Of a DNA stretch of 33,089 nt, positions 14,243 through 22,228 are shown piece after piece. The position numbers and the translations under genes are program-made. The stretch is from a virus: the IMG/VR virus record IMGVR_UViG_3300008107_000204, positions 1 through 33,089 of that record; one strand, given 5' to 3'. A model generated the notes under the pieces. That model had not been told where the DNA came from. It worked only from the letters and a program-made list of their open reading frames with translations, and ran no database searches. Each line of letters begins with the position of its first letter. The stretch's first letter is position 1.

Positions 14243-14427
14243 TGTACCACTTAATTTTACTTACCTTCATTACTGGTAATGGCATGCTTGAAATGAAACA
14301 GACTAGAATTGATACATTCTACACCGCCAGTGAATGTGAGAAATTCAAAGTGGTAGTAGAAAAAAATGCTTTGGATAAACTCAAGAAAGATTCAACAGTT
14401 GAGTTTGTTTGCCGACGTGAGGTATAA
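14242..14427 (+). CDS. small phage protein with hydrophobic N-terminus
   Basis: A 61-residue protein starting MYHLILLTFITGNGMLEMKQ, then FYTASECEKFKVVVEKNALD and a Cys near the C-terminus (VEFVCRREV). The layout (short hydrophobic lead, two Cys) matches the protein at 16117-16299, so the two may be distant relatives and possibly exported. Function unknown. Confidence 0.7.
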   Translation: MYHLILLTFITGNGMLEMKQTRIDTFYTASECEKFKVVVEKNALDKLKKDSTVEFVCRREV

Positions 14428-14432
14428 TAGAA

Positions 14433-14783
14433 ATGGCAGATTTAATTGATTTTGATACTGAGTATGACTTGAAACACATGGGTATGGAGATACCTGTACA
14501 TACCCAAGAAACTATTGAGAATTATCTTATGCGTGGTTGGAAGCCAGGTGGTTTCGTAGAATCACTCTTGGCTAAAGACTATGAACGAGCAATTAGTATT
14601 GCTGACACAGCCAATCGTCAAAGATTTTGGACTATTGCAACATGGATCAAAGATTATGCACCTGACAATAGTTGGGGAAGTTATGATGCAGTAGATAACT
14701 GGTGCAATGATACAGATGGTATGCGTACCAAGTTTGCTGATGAAACTGAAAAGAAATTTATTTGGAAGGTTTTAAAAAAATGA
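14433..14783 (+). CDS. conserved T4-like phage hypothetical protein
   Basis: A 116-residue protein with NYLMRGWKPGGFVESLLAKD, IADTANRQRFWTIATWIKD and NSWGSYDAVDNWCNDTDGMR. This 'RG..PGGFVE..LA.D...A...AD..NR.R...IATW' pattern is strongly reminiscent of a conserved T4-like cyanophage protein, function unknown. It overlaps the DNA ligase start by ATGA, so expression is coupled to ligase. Confidence 0.82.
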   Translation: MADLIDFDTEYDLKHMGMEIPVHTQETIENYLMRGWKPGGFVESLLAKDYERAISIADTANRQRFWTIATWIKDYAPDNSWGSYDAVDNWCNDTDGMRTKFADETEKKFIWKVLKK

Positions 14784-16117
14784 GTGCAAGTTGGATCAAT
14801 AAACTAAACGAGAGTGATAGTCGCCTTCATAAAGAAGATGTGATTTTGCAGGCGCTTGAGGCAAGTGTCCTAGGTAGTCGCAATAGTCAGATTTTCTTGG
14901 GCTTTACTAAAGCCTGTTACAATCCCTATGTTACATTTGGTATTCGTCAAGTGCCCGATACAGTAGGTATTACTGATGCAGAGAATCCCTGGGATGATTT
15001 TAACGAATTGATGGTACAACTTAGTCAACGCAGATTGACAGGTCATGCGGCACGTGATGCAGTACAAAACATGGCTGGACAATTTGATAGTGATGAATGG
15101 AATACATTCTTAGCACCTGTATTGCGTAGAGACTTACGTGCAGGTATTAGTGATAAGACAGTTAATAAAATTTGTAAAGGTACTGATTACGAGATTCCAA
15201 TCTTTGGTTGTCAACTAGCAACCAACAGTGAAGGTCGCCCTGAGATGAAGGGCATCAAACGTCTTGAGCCTAAACTTGACGGTGTTCGTGTGTTGTTGAT
15301 GGCTATTCCTGATGAAGATGGCAATGTTGTCACTATTTGTTTTAGTCGCAATGGTAAACAGTTTGACAACTTTGGTCATATTGAAAATCAAATTCGTGAT
15401 AACTTTGTAAAACTTACACACAAAGCCGCAACAAGTAATCTGAGTATGGGCTTTGTAATGGATGGTGAGGTGATTGGTAATACATTCCAAGAACTTATGC
15501 GTCAAGCACGCCGCAAGACTGATGTACAAGCAGAGGATAGTGTGTTCAATGTATTTGACATCATTCCACTTGATGCTTTCCGTGAAGGTCATTGGAATGC
15601 ACAACTACACAAACGCATTACTATTTTAGAAGATATGCGTAGTATTATTGATGACATGCCCAATGTTGAGTTGTTGCCACATATCATGGTTGACTTAGAT
15701 ACGGCAGCAGGTAAGGATCAATTAGAACGATATGCTAAGGATCAAGTTAATCTTGGATTTGAAGGCATTATGATTAAAAATTTAGATGCCCCATATGTCT
15801 GCAAACGCAGTACAGATTGGATGAAGTGGAAGCCCACTATTACTGTAGATTTGGAGGTTATCGGTGTTGAAGAAGGTACTGGAAGAAATAAGGGACGCCT
15901 TGGAGCTTTGGTTTGCGAGGGATACGATGACGGAAAACATATATCCGTCAATGTTGGTAGTGGGTTTAGCGATAGTGATAGAGATGACTATTGGAATAAT
16001 AGTAATCACATCATTGGTCGGACTGCTGAAATCTTATGTGATGTAATTTCTCAAAACCAAGATGGTACCTACAGTTTGCGTTTCCCACGCTTTGTTAGAT
16101 TTAGGGATGACAAATAA
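14780..16117 (+). CDS. ATP-dependent DNA ligase
   Basis: A 445-residue ATP-dependent DNA ligase, T4 gp30 type in role. An N-terminal helical domain (1-130, with VLRRDLRAGIS near 114-123) precedes the nucleotidyltransferase domain. Motif I is KLDGVR with the adenylated lysine K165. A motif III-like FNVFDIIPLD, motif IV FEGIMIKN and motif V DWMKWKPT follow, and the OB domain runs to the C-terminus (DLEVIGVEEGTGRNKGRLGA). It joins nicks during replication and repair together with the FEN-like exonuclease encoded upstream. The start at ATG 14780 overlaps the preceding stop. All key motifs are intact. Confidence 0.93.
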   Translation: MSASWINKLNESDSRLHKEDVILQALEASVLGSRNSQIFLGFTKACYNPYVTFGIRQVPDTVGITDAENPWDDFNELMVQLSQRRLTGHAARDAVQNMAGQFDSDEWNTFLAPVLRRDLRAGISDKTVNKICKGTDYEIPIFGCQLATNSEGRPEMKGIKRLEPKLDGVRVLLMAIPDEDGNVVTICFSRNGKQFDNFGHIENQIRDNFVKLTHKAATSNLSMGFVMDGEVIGNTFQELMRQARRKTDVQAEDSVFNVFDIIPLDAFREGHWNAQLHKRITILEDMRSIIDDMPNVELLPHIMVDLDTAAGKDQLERYAKDQVNLGFEGIMIKNLDAPYVCKRSTDWMKWKPTITVDLEVIGVEEGTGRNKGRLGALVCEGYDDGKHISVNVGSGFSDSDRDDYWNNSNHIIGRTAEILCDVISQNQDGTYSLRFPRFVRFRDDK

Positions 16118-16299
16118 TGTGGACTTTGGTGTATATTACTATTGCATTGATTAATGCCGAGTATGGACAAGTGTTGGTGCCAGTGGGCATGTACACTACT
16201 AAAGAAGCATGTTTAATTGGCCTTGAAAAAGGAAGAATTGAACTAATGGCAAAAACAAATATCAGCCCAAATGCTTTGAAATGTATACAGGATTCATAA
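16117..16299 (+). CDS. small phage protein with hydrophobic N-terminus
   Basis: A 60-residue protein: a hydrophobic start (MWTLVYITIALINAEYG), GMYTTKEACLIGLEKGRIEL and a Cys near the end (ALKCIQDS). It resembles the protein at 14242 in length and Cys spacing and may be exported. It is joined to ligase by TAATG. Confidence 0.7.
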   Translation: MWTLVYITIALINAEYGQVLVPVGMYTTKEACLIGLEKGRIELMAKTNISPNALKCIQDS

Positions 16300-16300
16300 G

Positions 16301-16531
16301 ATGAACGAAAGAATTAAACAACTAGCTGAACAGGCTGGGTTAGTTAAAATACTTGATGAACACGCTAGCGAATATGGCAACGGTATGTTTGAGAATACTC
16401 CGTATCCAGAGTTAGAAAAGTTCGCCGAGTTAATTGTCAGGGAATGTGCCGAAGTTGGTTCTAAATTCAGTCAAGCACATCCTTTAGATATTCAATATCA
16501 AATTAAAAGGCATTTCGGAGTTGAAGAATGA
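16301..16531 (+). CDS. MNER-FGV family small protein (copy 1)
   Basis: A 76-residue member of a family with three clear copies in the window (16301, 16922, 32566): start MNERIKQLAEQA, central KFAELIVRECAE, end HFGVEE. Probably a small helical protein; function unknown, although the family is frequent in large phages. The codons for the FGV tail contain GGAG (16517-16520), which acts as the Shine-Dalgarno for the next gene at 16528. Confidence 0.78.
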   Translation: MNERIKQLAEQAGLVKILDEHASEYGNGMFENTPYPELEKFAELIVRECAEVGSKFSQAHPLDIQYQIKRHFGVEE

Positions 16532-16719
16532 ATGAAGTAATCAAATCCAGATTAAAACTACATCAAGACCGAGCAAATCATATTGATTACCTGATGCGTA
16601 ATTACGGTGATTCTAATTGGCCAGGTGGCGAACAGAAATTCAAAAAAGATTTCTATGAAAGAATGGTACTAAAGGGTATTATTCAAGAGCTGGAACACAT
16701 CCTCGGAGTTGAAAAATGA
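16528..16719 (+). CDS. small protein with LGVEK end
   Basis: A 63-residue helical protein: MNEVIKSRLKLHQDRANHID, then EQKFKKDFYERMVLKGIIQE, ending HILGVEK. It shares the start MNE and the terminal GVEK with the MNER family but the middle differs, so it may be a divergent member. ATGA overlap at both ends. GGAG (16705-16708) within its last codons serves the next gene. Confidence 0.7.
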   Translation: MNEVIKSRLKLHQDRANHIDYLMRNYGDSNWPGGEQKFKKDFYERMVLKGIIQELEHILGVEK

Positions 16720-16925
16720 ACAAGCGTAAAATTACCACTCGGGTTATCTTTGATGGTGTTATAGATAATACCTTTACTCAGATGCGACAAGTATATACTG
16801 ACGAAAATGGTGAATATGTAAATTGCACCCGCAATCGGTATTACATTGAGAATGATAGTTTTGATATTGTTTATACTACAGGTCGAGCCATTTCAGTTAA
16901 AGAATTGTTTAAGGGTATGATATGA
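16716..16925 (+). CDS. small hypothetical protein
   Basis: A 69-residue protein (MNKRKITTRVIFDGVIDNTF...; also YTDENGEYVNCTRNRYYIEN and ISVKELFKGMI). It has beta-strand character and no family was recognised. It overlaps both neighbours by ATGA and uses the upstream gene's internal GGAG as ribosome binding site. Confidence 0.68.
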   Translation: MNKRKITTRVIFDGVIDNTFTQMRQVYTDENGEYVNCTRNRYYIENDSFDIVYTTGRAISVKELFKGMI

Positions 16926-17122
16926 ACGAACGAGTTAAAGAACTTATTGAACAGGCAACCACAATTGAAGAACATGGCTGGGGCGTCAGTTATCAAAATT
17001 TTGATAAAGAAAAGTTTGCCGAGTTGATTTTAAAAGATGTAGAAAATATAATATGGAAGTCAGAACCAAAACCTTTTGCTATTATATATGATATGTATAA
17101 ACATTTTGGAGTTAAAAAATGA
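16922..17122 (+). CDS. MNER-FGV family small protein (copy 2)
   Basis: A 66-residue paralogue of the 16301 and 32566 proteins: MNERVKELIEQATTIEEHGW, EKFAELILKDVENI, end YKHFGVKK. GGAG at 17108-17111 in its FGV codons is 7 nt before ATG 17119 of the next gene. Confidence 0.78.
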   Translation: MNERVKELIEQATTIEEHGWGVSYQNFDKEKFAELILKDVENIIWKSEPKPFAIIYDMYKHFGVKK

Positions 17123-17286
17123 ACGATAAAAAATTGTATACCATTCGTTGGACGCAGGTTTACCCTGATTTGCAGGAAAAGATTGACGAGTTGATGAATG
17201 ATATGTTAGAATTGAGCGAGTATAAAGAAGCCAAACAGGTTATTGCAAAAATTAAAAATGATATCAACGCTGGTACTACTAAGTGA
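17119..17286 (+). CDS. small helical protein
   Basis: ATG 17119 to TGA 17286 encodes 55 residues: MNDKKLYTIRWTQVYPDLQE, then KIDELMNDMLELSEYKEAKQ and VIAKIKNDINAGTTK. Mostly helical. It starts 7 nt after GGAG in the preceding gene and overlaps that gene's stop by ATGA, which supports translation. The end overlaps the next GTG start (GTGA). Confidence 0.65.
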   Translation: MNDKKLYTIRWTQVYPDLQEKIDELMNDMLELSEYKEAKQVIAKIKNDINAGTTK

Positions 17287-17630
17287 ACGTTACTATTCAA
17301 GGGTATGATTCTAAGATTTACATTGCTAATAATTCGGTGATGGTAGAACCAGAGCATCCCACTAGTTTTAAAGTAGGTGAACAGGTTGTAATCAAATTAA
17401 TTGAAGGTGAAAATTATGCACTAGTGATTGACCCGCTTGACAGAGAAGCGGACCCATACCATGAAACATGGAAGGTATCTTATCTCAAACCTAAAATTAA
17501 ATATCCCGTAAATAATAAGCCTTACATCAAACCACTAGAATATGATGCAGGTATCGTTGATTACATTATGATACTAGGTTGGGTGTTAATGATAATATGG
17601 TGTATTTGGATGTTTATAAAGGTTATATGA
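17283..17630 (+). CDS. C-terminally anchored membrane protein
   Basis: A 115-residue protein starting with GTG at 17283 (GTGA overlap). The N-terminal ~85 residues are soluble and beta-rich (VTIQGYDSKIYIANNSVMVE, FKVGEQVVIKLIEG). One hydrophobic helix lies at the C-terminus (YIMILGWVLMIIWCIWMFIK, about 94-113). A tail anchor with the main domain in the cytoplasm is likely. Function unknown. It overlaps the next ATG by ATGA. Confidence 0.65.
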   Translation: MNVTIQGYDSKIYIANNSVMVEPEHPTSFKVGEQVVIKLIEGENYALVIDPLDREADPYHETWKVSYLKPKIKYPVNNKPYIKPLEYDAGIVDYIMILGWVLMIIWCIWMFIKVI

Positions 17631-17824
17631 ATAAATCTAATTTTAAAATTTTACTCAATAAGAAACTGGACGAGTTTGTTGGGAGAACCGATGATAAAGA
17701 AATTATAAAACAAGACATGTTAAAAATGATTTCTCAGTTGGCAAAAGAGTATCCGCAGTATATATATTACATGGAACAAATCATTAAAGAAGGAATAAAA
17801 AATGGTAACGGTAGTAAAGAGTGA
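17627..17824 (+). CDS. small helical protein
   Basis: A 65-residue charged protein: NFKILLNKKLDEFVGRTDDK, DMLKMISQLAKEYPQYIYYM and a short Gly/Ser tail. The start at ATG 17627 is chosen by the ATGA overlap; an upstream in-frame GTG/TTG would cut deep into the preceding gene. Its last 23 nt overlap the next gene in another frame. Unknown function. Confidence 0.65.
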   Translation: MNKSNFKILLNKKLDEFVGRTDDKEIIKQDMLKMISQLAKEYPQYIYYMEQIIKEGIKNGNGSKE

Positions 17825-18428
17825 GTGGCATCAGGTTGAAAAACGATATGGCATTGAAATTGATGCTGATATCCTTAGTGAGATTTATCCTGACCTAAAT
17901 GAAGATGAAATTCAAGCAAAATTAGATGGATTAGAATCCGGTGACGAAAATATTGACGAAGTTATCAATGATGCTTATGATTATGGTGTTGACTTAGATT
18001 GGGATTATCTCAACGATGATGATTGGTGGACCGATCGTAAAGGTGGTTATGATATTACCTATAGTGTTGAAGATTGGGAAGTGCGTGAAGAATATGTACC
18101 TCCTGTAACACACAAGTGTACTAAGTGCAAGTGGGAAGGTTCTAAGTTTGATGCTGATTGGGTATGGCCAGAAGATGATGAAACTGGTGAGCGTGAAGCC
18201 AAAAAAGTTTGTCCAATGTGCGAAAGTGATACTGAACTAACTGAAATTGGTGTCCAAGAAGAACAAAAAGAACTAGAGCGAAAGACTAATGCACTGAGTC
18301 ATTTAAAGGATGACGGGGAAGATGATACTGCAACACAAGCAGAGTTGGAAGAGGCATTGGAAGAACTCAAGCGTGAGTTTGAACGGTTAAGTGTTGAAGA
18401 AGATCCAGAAGATAAAAAAAATGTTTAA
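17802..18428 (+). CDS. acidic zinc-ribbon protein
   Basis: A 208-residue, very acidic protein. The first ~100 residues are Asp/Glu-rich (LNEDEIQAKLDGLESGDENI, DYGVDLDWDYLNDDDWW). A zinc ribbon follows, formed by CTKCKWEG (about 104-107) and CPMCESD (about 136-139). The C-terminal ~50 residues form a predicted coiled coil (ELERKTNALSHL, TQAELEEALEELKREFERLS). The strong negative charge with a zinc ribbon suggests a nucleic-acid mimic or adaptor, but that is only inference. AAGGAATAAAAA upstream is the ribosome binding site. Confidence 0.72.
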   Translation: MVTVVKSEWHQVEKRYGIEIDADILSEIYPDLNEDEIQAKLDGLESGDENIDEVINDAYDYGVDLDWDYLNDDDWWTDRKGGYDITYSVEDWEVREEYVPPVTHKCTKCKWEGSKFDADWVWPEDDETGEREAKKVCPMCESDTELTEIGVQEEQKELERKTNALSHLKDDGEDDTATQAELEEALEELKREFERLSVEEDPEDKKNV

Positions 18429-18642
18429 AACAATTTACACAGAAGTAGAAGTTGATGTTGACCTGTCAGACTTTGACACCGATGATCTAATAGAAGAATT
18501 AGAAAACCGCGGTTCGGGTGCTACAGAATATGGTGATGGCAAAGAAGTGTTACAAATAATTTACGAAAAACGTAGGATGGGTCAAGACTATCAGGAAGAA
18601 CTTGATCAATTAATTTGGTTAGGATTAGGAAAAATTGTATGA
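18421..18642 (+). CDS. small acidic phage protein
   Basis: A 73-residue protein: MFKTIYTEVEVDVDLSDFDT, DDLIEELENRG and a C-terminal helix with DYQEELDQLIWLGLGKIV. The 'VEVDVDLSDFDTDDLIEELE' pattern is common in T4-like phages, from memory. I chose ATG 18421, overlapping the previous gene by 8 nt. It overlaps the next ATG by ATGA. Confidence 0.75.
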   Translation: MFKTIYTEVEVDVDLSDFDTDDLIEELENRGSGATEYGDGKEVLQIIYEKRRMGQDYQEELDQLIWLGLGKIV

Positions 18643-18842
18643 AACACTCATTGGTAGGTAAAAAACATACATTTGAGGATGGCAATGTAATTGAAGTTAT
18701 TCAAGTTAAAGATAGAGACTATAACGAAGGTACAGAATCATTTGTAACCTATCTTATATATACTGGTAACAGTTTGCCACGCAAACTTGTAATGCGTATG
18801 GATGAATTTATAAGCACATTCGGCCATCTGTTTGATACATAA
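18639..18842 (+). CDS. small hypothetical protein
   Basis: A 67-residue protein: MKHSLVGKKHTFEDGNVIEV, TESFVTYLIYTGNSLPRKLV and a closing DEFISTFGHLF. Beta-rich, no family recognised. Its stop codon lies within a late-type promoter octamer (CATAAATA, 18838-18845). Confidence 0.65.
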   Translation: MKHSLVGKKHTFEDGNVIEVIQVKDRDYNEGTESFVTYLIYTGNSLPRKLVMRMDEFISTFGHLFDT

Positions 18843-18845
18843 ATA
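18838..18845 (+). promoter_or_regulatory. T4-type late promoter octamer CATAAATA
   Basis: CATAAATA, then CTAG, then ATG 18850. Predicted leaderless start of the large membrane protein mRNA; no Shine-Dalgarno is visible. Confidence 0.55.
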
Positions 18846-18849
18846 CTAG

Positions 18850-20481
18850 ATGTTCTCAAAATTTTTTACATTCAGTAATGCCACATTATTAGTGGCATTA
18901 ATACTTAGTTCCATTGCAGCCTGGTATTCAATTATCGGGCTGACCGCTATTTTTGCTGGTGCAGTTATTCCCATTATCATAATGGGTTCAGCACTAGAGT
19001 TAGCAAAGATTACAACAACAGTTTGGTTACGCAAATACTGGACAAAAGCAAGTTGGATACTTAAACTATATCTTGTCCCTGCTGTTATATTACTTGCGTT
19101 ACTAACAAGTATGGGTATCTTTGGTTTCTTAAGTAAAGCACACTTAGATCAAGGTGTACCAACTGGAGATGTTGTTGCTAAGGTTGCACTGTTTGATGAA
19201 AAAATTAAAACAGAACGAGACAATATTGAGACCAGTAGAAAAGCATTGCAACAGATGGATGCACAGGTCGATCAGATGTTGGGTCGTACAGATAGTGACA
19301 AAGGTGCAGAACGAGCCGTTGCCATTCGTAGACAACAGGCTAAAGAACGCAGTGCCCTACAAGCTGACATTGCCAAAGCACAAACTACTATAGCTAAACT
19401 AAACGAAGAACGAGCACCTATTGCTAGTGAACTACGCAAAGTAGAAGCCGAAGTAGGTCCAATCAAATACATTGCCGCATTGATTTATGGTGATAATACT
19501 GACGCCAATGTATTAGAACGGGCAGTGCGCTGGGTAATTATATTATTGGTTATCGTATTTGATCCATTAGCACTTGTATTAGTTATAGGTGCAAATCAAA
19601 GTCGTGAATGGGATAAAGAAGAACCTCAAAATGAACAAGATGATGAACCCAACAATGAAGAAGCATTACCTGAAGTAGCTCCTAAACAGGAAGAATCTGA
19701 TCCTACTATACATTGTTACAAATGTAATACTGAATTAATTAATGCACCTGGTATAGGACCATTCTGTCCTAACAAAGAATGTGACGTTCTTGACGGGCCA
19801 TTTGAACCAGAAGTAGAACCAATTAAATTCATGGTAACATTGCCCAAAGACCTACCACAAGAAACAACTGTAGAAGAGGAAGAGGCTTTTCAACAGATAG
19901 AAGAACAAGCTAAGGACCCTCATTCAGTTGGCTGGATGTATACAGACACTAAAAAAGAATTGACCATTGAAGAACAAATGGCAGATACTGTAGAACCAGA
20001 ACCAGTTAAAGATGATACTCCCAATTTTGAAGGGGTCAAGCTAGCAGATGGTACATGGCTACAAACTGGCCCTGAGTTTACAAAATCAAAAGAAAAACTC
20101 AAATATGATGTAGATGGTGCTGGGTATGTATCATATAAAGGTAGACATATGCCCATGTCAGTTTTTCAAGATTTATACCCAGAATTCTTTTTACAAGAAG
20201 ATAATGGGCGAAAAAGTTCAACAAATTTTGGAATAACCTTTCCTAACAAAGGAAGGACCGGAGATGTGTTTGTCCGTGTAGATATTGTTCCAAACCGAGT
20301 CTACAAATACAACGGTAAGCAATGGATTGAGACTCAGAGAAATTTATCTGATACACATTTATCAAATGAATATCTAAAATTCTTAGTTGATAAGATTGCT
20401 AGCGGTGAGTATGATCCAACTTTGTTGTCCGAAAATGAACAAGATGCTGTCCAAAACTACATTAAAAATCAAAATGCGTGA
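18850..20481 (+). CDS. large coiled-coil membrane protein, T4-like/jumbo phage type
   Basis: A 543-residue protein. Two or three N-terminal membrane helices (about 8-93, including WYSIIGLTAIFAGAVIPIII and VPAVILLALLTSMGIFGFLS) are followed by a long Gln/Lys/Glu-rich coiled coil (about 110-205), another membrane helix (WVIILLVIVFDPLALVLVIG) and a cytoplasmic acidic tail. The tail carries a possible zinc knuckle (CYKCNTEL ... FCPNKEC) and an aromatic beta-rich end. The N-terminal half matches a conserved membrane protein I recall from T4-like cyanophages. The topology suggests periplasm-facing or membrane-scaffold roles; the function is not known. It begins 4 nt after a late promoter octamer. 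Confidence 0.8.
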   Translation: MFSKFFTFSNATLLVALILSSIAAWYSIIGLTAIFAGAVIPIIIMGSALELAKITTTVWLRKYWTKASWILKLYLVPAVILLALLTSMGIFGFLSKAHLDQGVPTGDVVAKVALFDEKIKTERDNIETSRKALQQMDAQVDQMLGRTDSDKGAERAVAIRRQQAKERSALQADIAKAQTTIAKLNEERAPIASELRKVEAEVGPIKYIAALIYGDNTDANVLERAVRWVIILLVIVFDPLALVLVIGANQSREWDKEEPQNEQDDEPNNEEALPEVAPKQEESDPTIHCYKCNTELINAPGIGPFCPNKECDVLDGPFEPEVEPIKFMVTLPKDLPQETTVEEEEAFQQIEEQAKDPHSVGWMYTDTKKELTIEEQMADTVEPEPVKDDTPNFEGVKLADGTWLQTGPEFTKSKEKLKYDVDGAGYVSYKGRHMPMSVFQDLYPEFFLQEDNGRKSSTNFGITFPNKGRTGDVFVRVDIVPNRVYKYNGKQWIETQRNLSDTHLSNEYLKFLVDKIASGEYDPTLLSENEQDAVQNYIKNQNA

Positions 20482-20490
20482 CCAAAATAA

Positions 20491-20519
20491 TTGACCTAAA
20501 ATCAATTTAGTGTTATACT
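20491..20519 (+). promoter_or_regulatory. sigma70-like promoter of the lipoprotein pair
   Basis: TTGACC (20491-20496), 17-nt spacer, TATACT (20514-20519), 30 nt before ATG 20550. AATTGA (20489-20494) and TCAATT (20502-20507) form an inverted repeat over the -35, a possible operator. Confidence 0.7.
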
Positions 20520-20549
20520 ATCATTTTAACTAAGCCGAAAGGTCATTTT

Positions 20550-21176
20550 ATGAAACACACACTCACCGCTGTAGCTTTGGTTAGCTTGCTTGCCGCATGT
20601 TCTAGTATGAAAACGGGCAATGGCACTAATTCTAGTGATCCGATCGCTAATCAAAAACTATCCACTTCATTTACAAGTGAGAATATCAAAATTGAAACTA
20701 AGTGTTCTTGGTTCAGCTTTGGGCGTAATTGTAAAATTGTAGCAATTGAATCAATTGGTACTTCACCTAGTTTTGGCAACACTACTAATAACATGCGTAA
20801 CGCATTGACCAGAGCCGAAATGCGCGCCACTGCTAATGTAAGTGAATTTTTGAACAAAGAAATTACTACCAATCGTGTTAACAACACTATTGCCAAGAAC
20901 ATTGAAAAAGCAACAGATAAAGTCAAAGCCGGTAAGGCTGATGATAAAGCAGTTGAAATGACTGATAAAGAGGCTAACAACATTAGCCTGCGTGAGAACA
21001 CCAACGATACGGTCGTACAATTGACCGAAACTATTCAAACTTCTTCACGGGCAATCCTTAAAGGTTTTGTCAAAGTGAAAGAAGAAGTGGTTGGTGTGCA
21101 AGAAGTTTCTGTAACTATTCGCTGGGATTTGGACAGTGAAGATGCACGTAAACAACTTGCTCTTAAAATGAAATGA
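20550..21176 (+). CDS. phage-encoded lipoprotein
   Basis: A 208-residue lipoprotein. The signal peptide MKHTLTAVALVSLLAAC contains a lipobox (LAAC) with lipidated Cys17. Ser at +2 fits outer-membrane sorting in Gram-negative hosts. The mature part starts with a Ser/Thr/Asn linker, then a domain with two Cys (KCSWFSFGRNC) and a long helical stretch (MRNALTRAEMRATANVSEFL ... AKNIEKATDKVKAGKADDK), ending in a beta-rich VQEVSVTIRWDLDS. It is translated with a second lipoprotein (ATGA overlap). Possible roles are superinfection exclusion or envelope modification; neither is shown by sequence. Confidence 0.8.
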   Translation: MKHTLTAVALVSLLAACSSMKTGNGTNSSDPIANQKLSTSFTSENIKIETKCSWFSFGRNCKIVAIESIGTSPSFGNTTNNMRNALTRAEMRATANVSEFLNKEITTNRVNNTIAKNIEKATDKVKAGKADDKAVEMTDKEANNISLRENTNDTVVQLTETIQTSSRAILKGFVKVKEEVVGVQEVSVTIRWDLDSEDARKQLALKMK

Positions 21177-22183
21177 AATTCTTATCTATTTTAGCCATGC
21201 TGTGTCTTACGGCATGTGCTAGCACCAAGGTAGAGAAAACTTCTAGTTCAATCAACTACTCTACTGGGTACACACGTGTACTCGGTACTGGTCAAACTTT
21301 TGACGAGGCAAAAACTAACGCCTTCAATACTGCAATTGAAATTGTAGTAGGTTCGGTTTTAATATCCGACAAACAGTCAAACAATAATCAACTTGTGCGT
21401 GATGAAATTGTTAAGGCAAGTGCAGGTTACGTTGATGACTACACTATCATTAGTGAATCAAAAACTAGTAGAGGATATACATTAGTAGTTGATGTTAAAG
21501 TCAAGAACAGTAAGATTGCCGAACGTGTATTGAGTGTAGGCAAGTCAGAAACCAATCTAAAAGGTGAGGCACTTAATGCTCAATATCAAACCTATCAACA
21601 AGATAGGGTTTCAGGTGATGCGTTACTTTCTAGTGTGTTGAGTTCATATCCAAAACATGCATTCAATGTTTCTAATGTTAAGATTGATTGTGGAAATCAA
21701 ACTGCGCCATGGTGTTTTAAATTGGATAGGCAAGGCAATGCTCTGATTGAGGTGCCTTATAAACTAAGTTGGAACTACAATTTCTTACGTGCGTTTAATG
21801 AGGCACTTAGTTTAACCACTGATGCTAAAAATTACGGTGCAGATGTTATTACTGTTATGAGTAAAGATCCAAAAGCATTATTGCTCGGCAGTACAGATAA
21901 GTATTATTTTACTGATGTTAACCGATTTAAAATGATACAATCTACCTTTGTCGGGGACATTCATGTTGTTGCTAATGTTATGGACAATGCGGGTACTGTG
22001 TTATATACTAGTTGTTCCAACCCAGTATATCAAAAACGATATAGTGAGAGACAGTTTATGTTGCATGGCAATGATAAATGGGAAGGCAGAATAATGGTTA
22101 AAATTGATAAGAACAGTAACTATGATGCTATCCTAAAGAAAGCCACAAAAGTTGAATTAAGTTATTCAAGCACGGATTGCTAA
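21173..22183 (+). CDS. second phage lipoprotein (FlgT-N/LPP20-like core)
   Basis: A 336-residue lipoprotein with signal peptide MKFLSILAMLCLTAC and lipidated Cys15, again followed by Ala/Ser. The segment TRVLGTGQTFDEAKTNAFNT, with the later EIVVGSVLIS and VDDYTIISES, resembles the 'G.G.t...A...A...A' repeat of FlgT N-terminal and LPP20-type lipoproteins. Cys pairs occur at KIDCGNQTAPWC and at the C-terminus (SSTDC). ATGA-coupled to the first lipoprotein, so the two proteins probably act together at the envelope. Family link moderate, function unknown. Confidence 0.78.
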   Translation: MKFLSILAMLCLTACASTKVEKTSSSINYSTGYTRVLGTGQTFDEAKTNAFNTAIEIVVGSVLISDKQSNNNQLVRDEIVKASAGYVDDYTIISESKTSRGYTLVVDVKVKNSKIAERVLSVGKSETNLKGEALNAQYQTYQQDRVSGDALLSSVLSSYPKHAFNVSNVKIDCGNQTAPWCFKLDRQGNALIEVPYKLSWNYNFLRAFNEALSLTTDAKNYGADVITVMSKDPKALLLGSTDKYYFTDVNRFKMIQSTFVGDIHVVANVMDNAGTVLYTSCSNPVYQKRYSERQFMLHGNDKWEGRIMVKIDKNSNYDAILKKATKVELSYSSTDC

Positions 22184-22228
22184 AATTCAGATTTTTAATT
22201 GTTCCAAAATAAAAAGATAAGTAATTTA

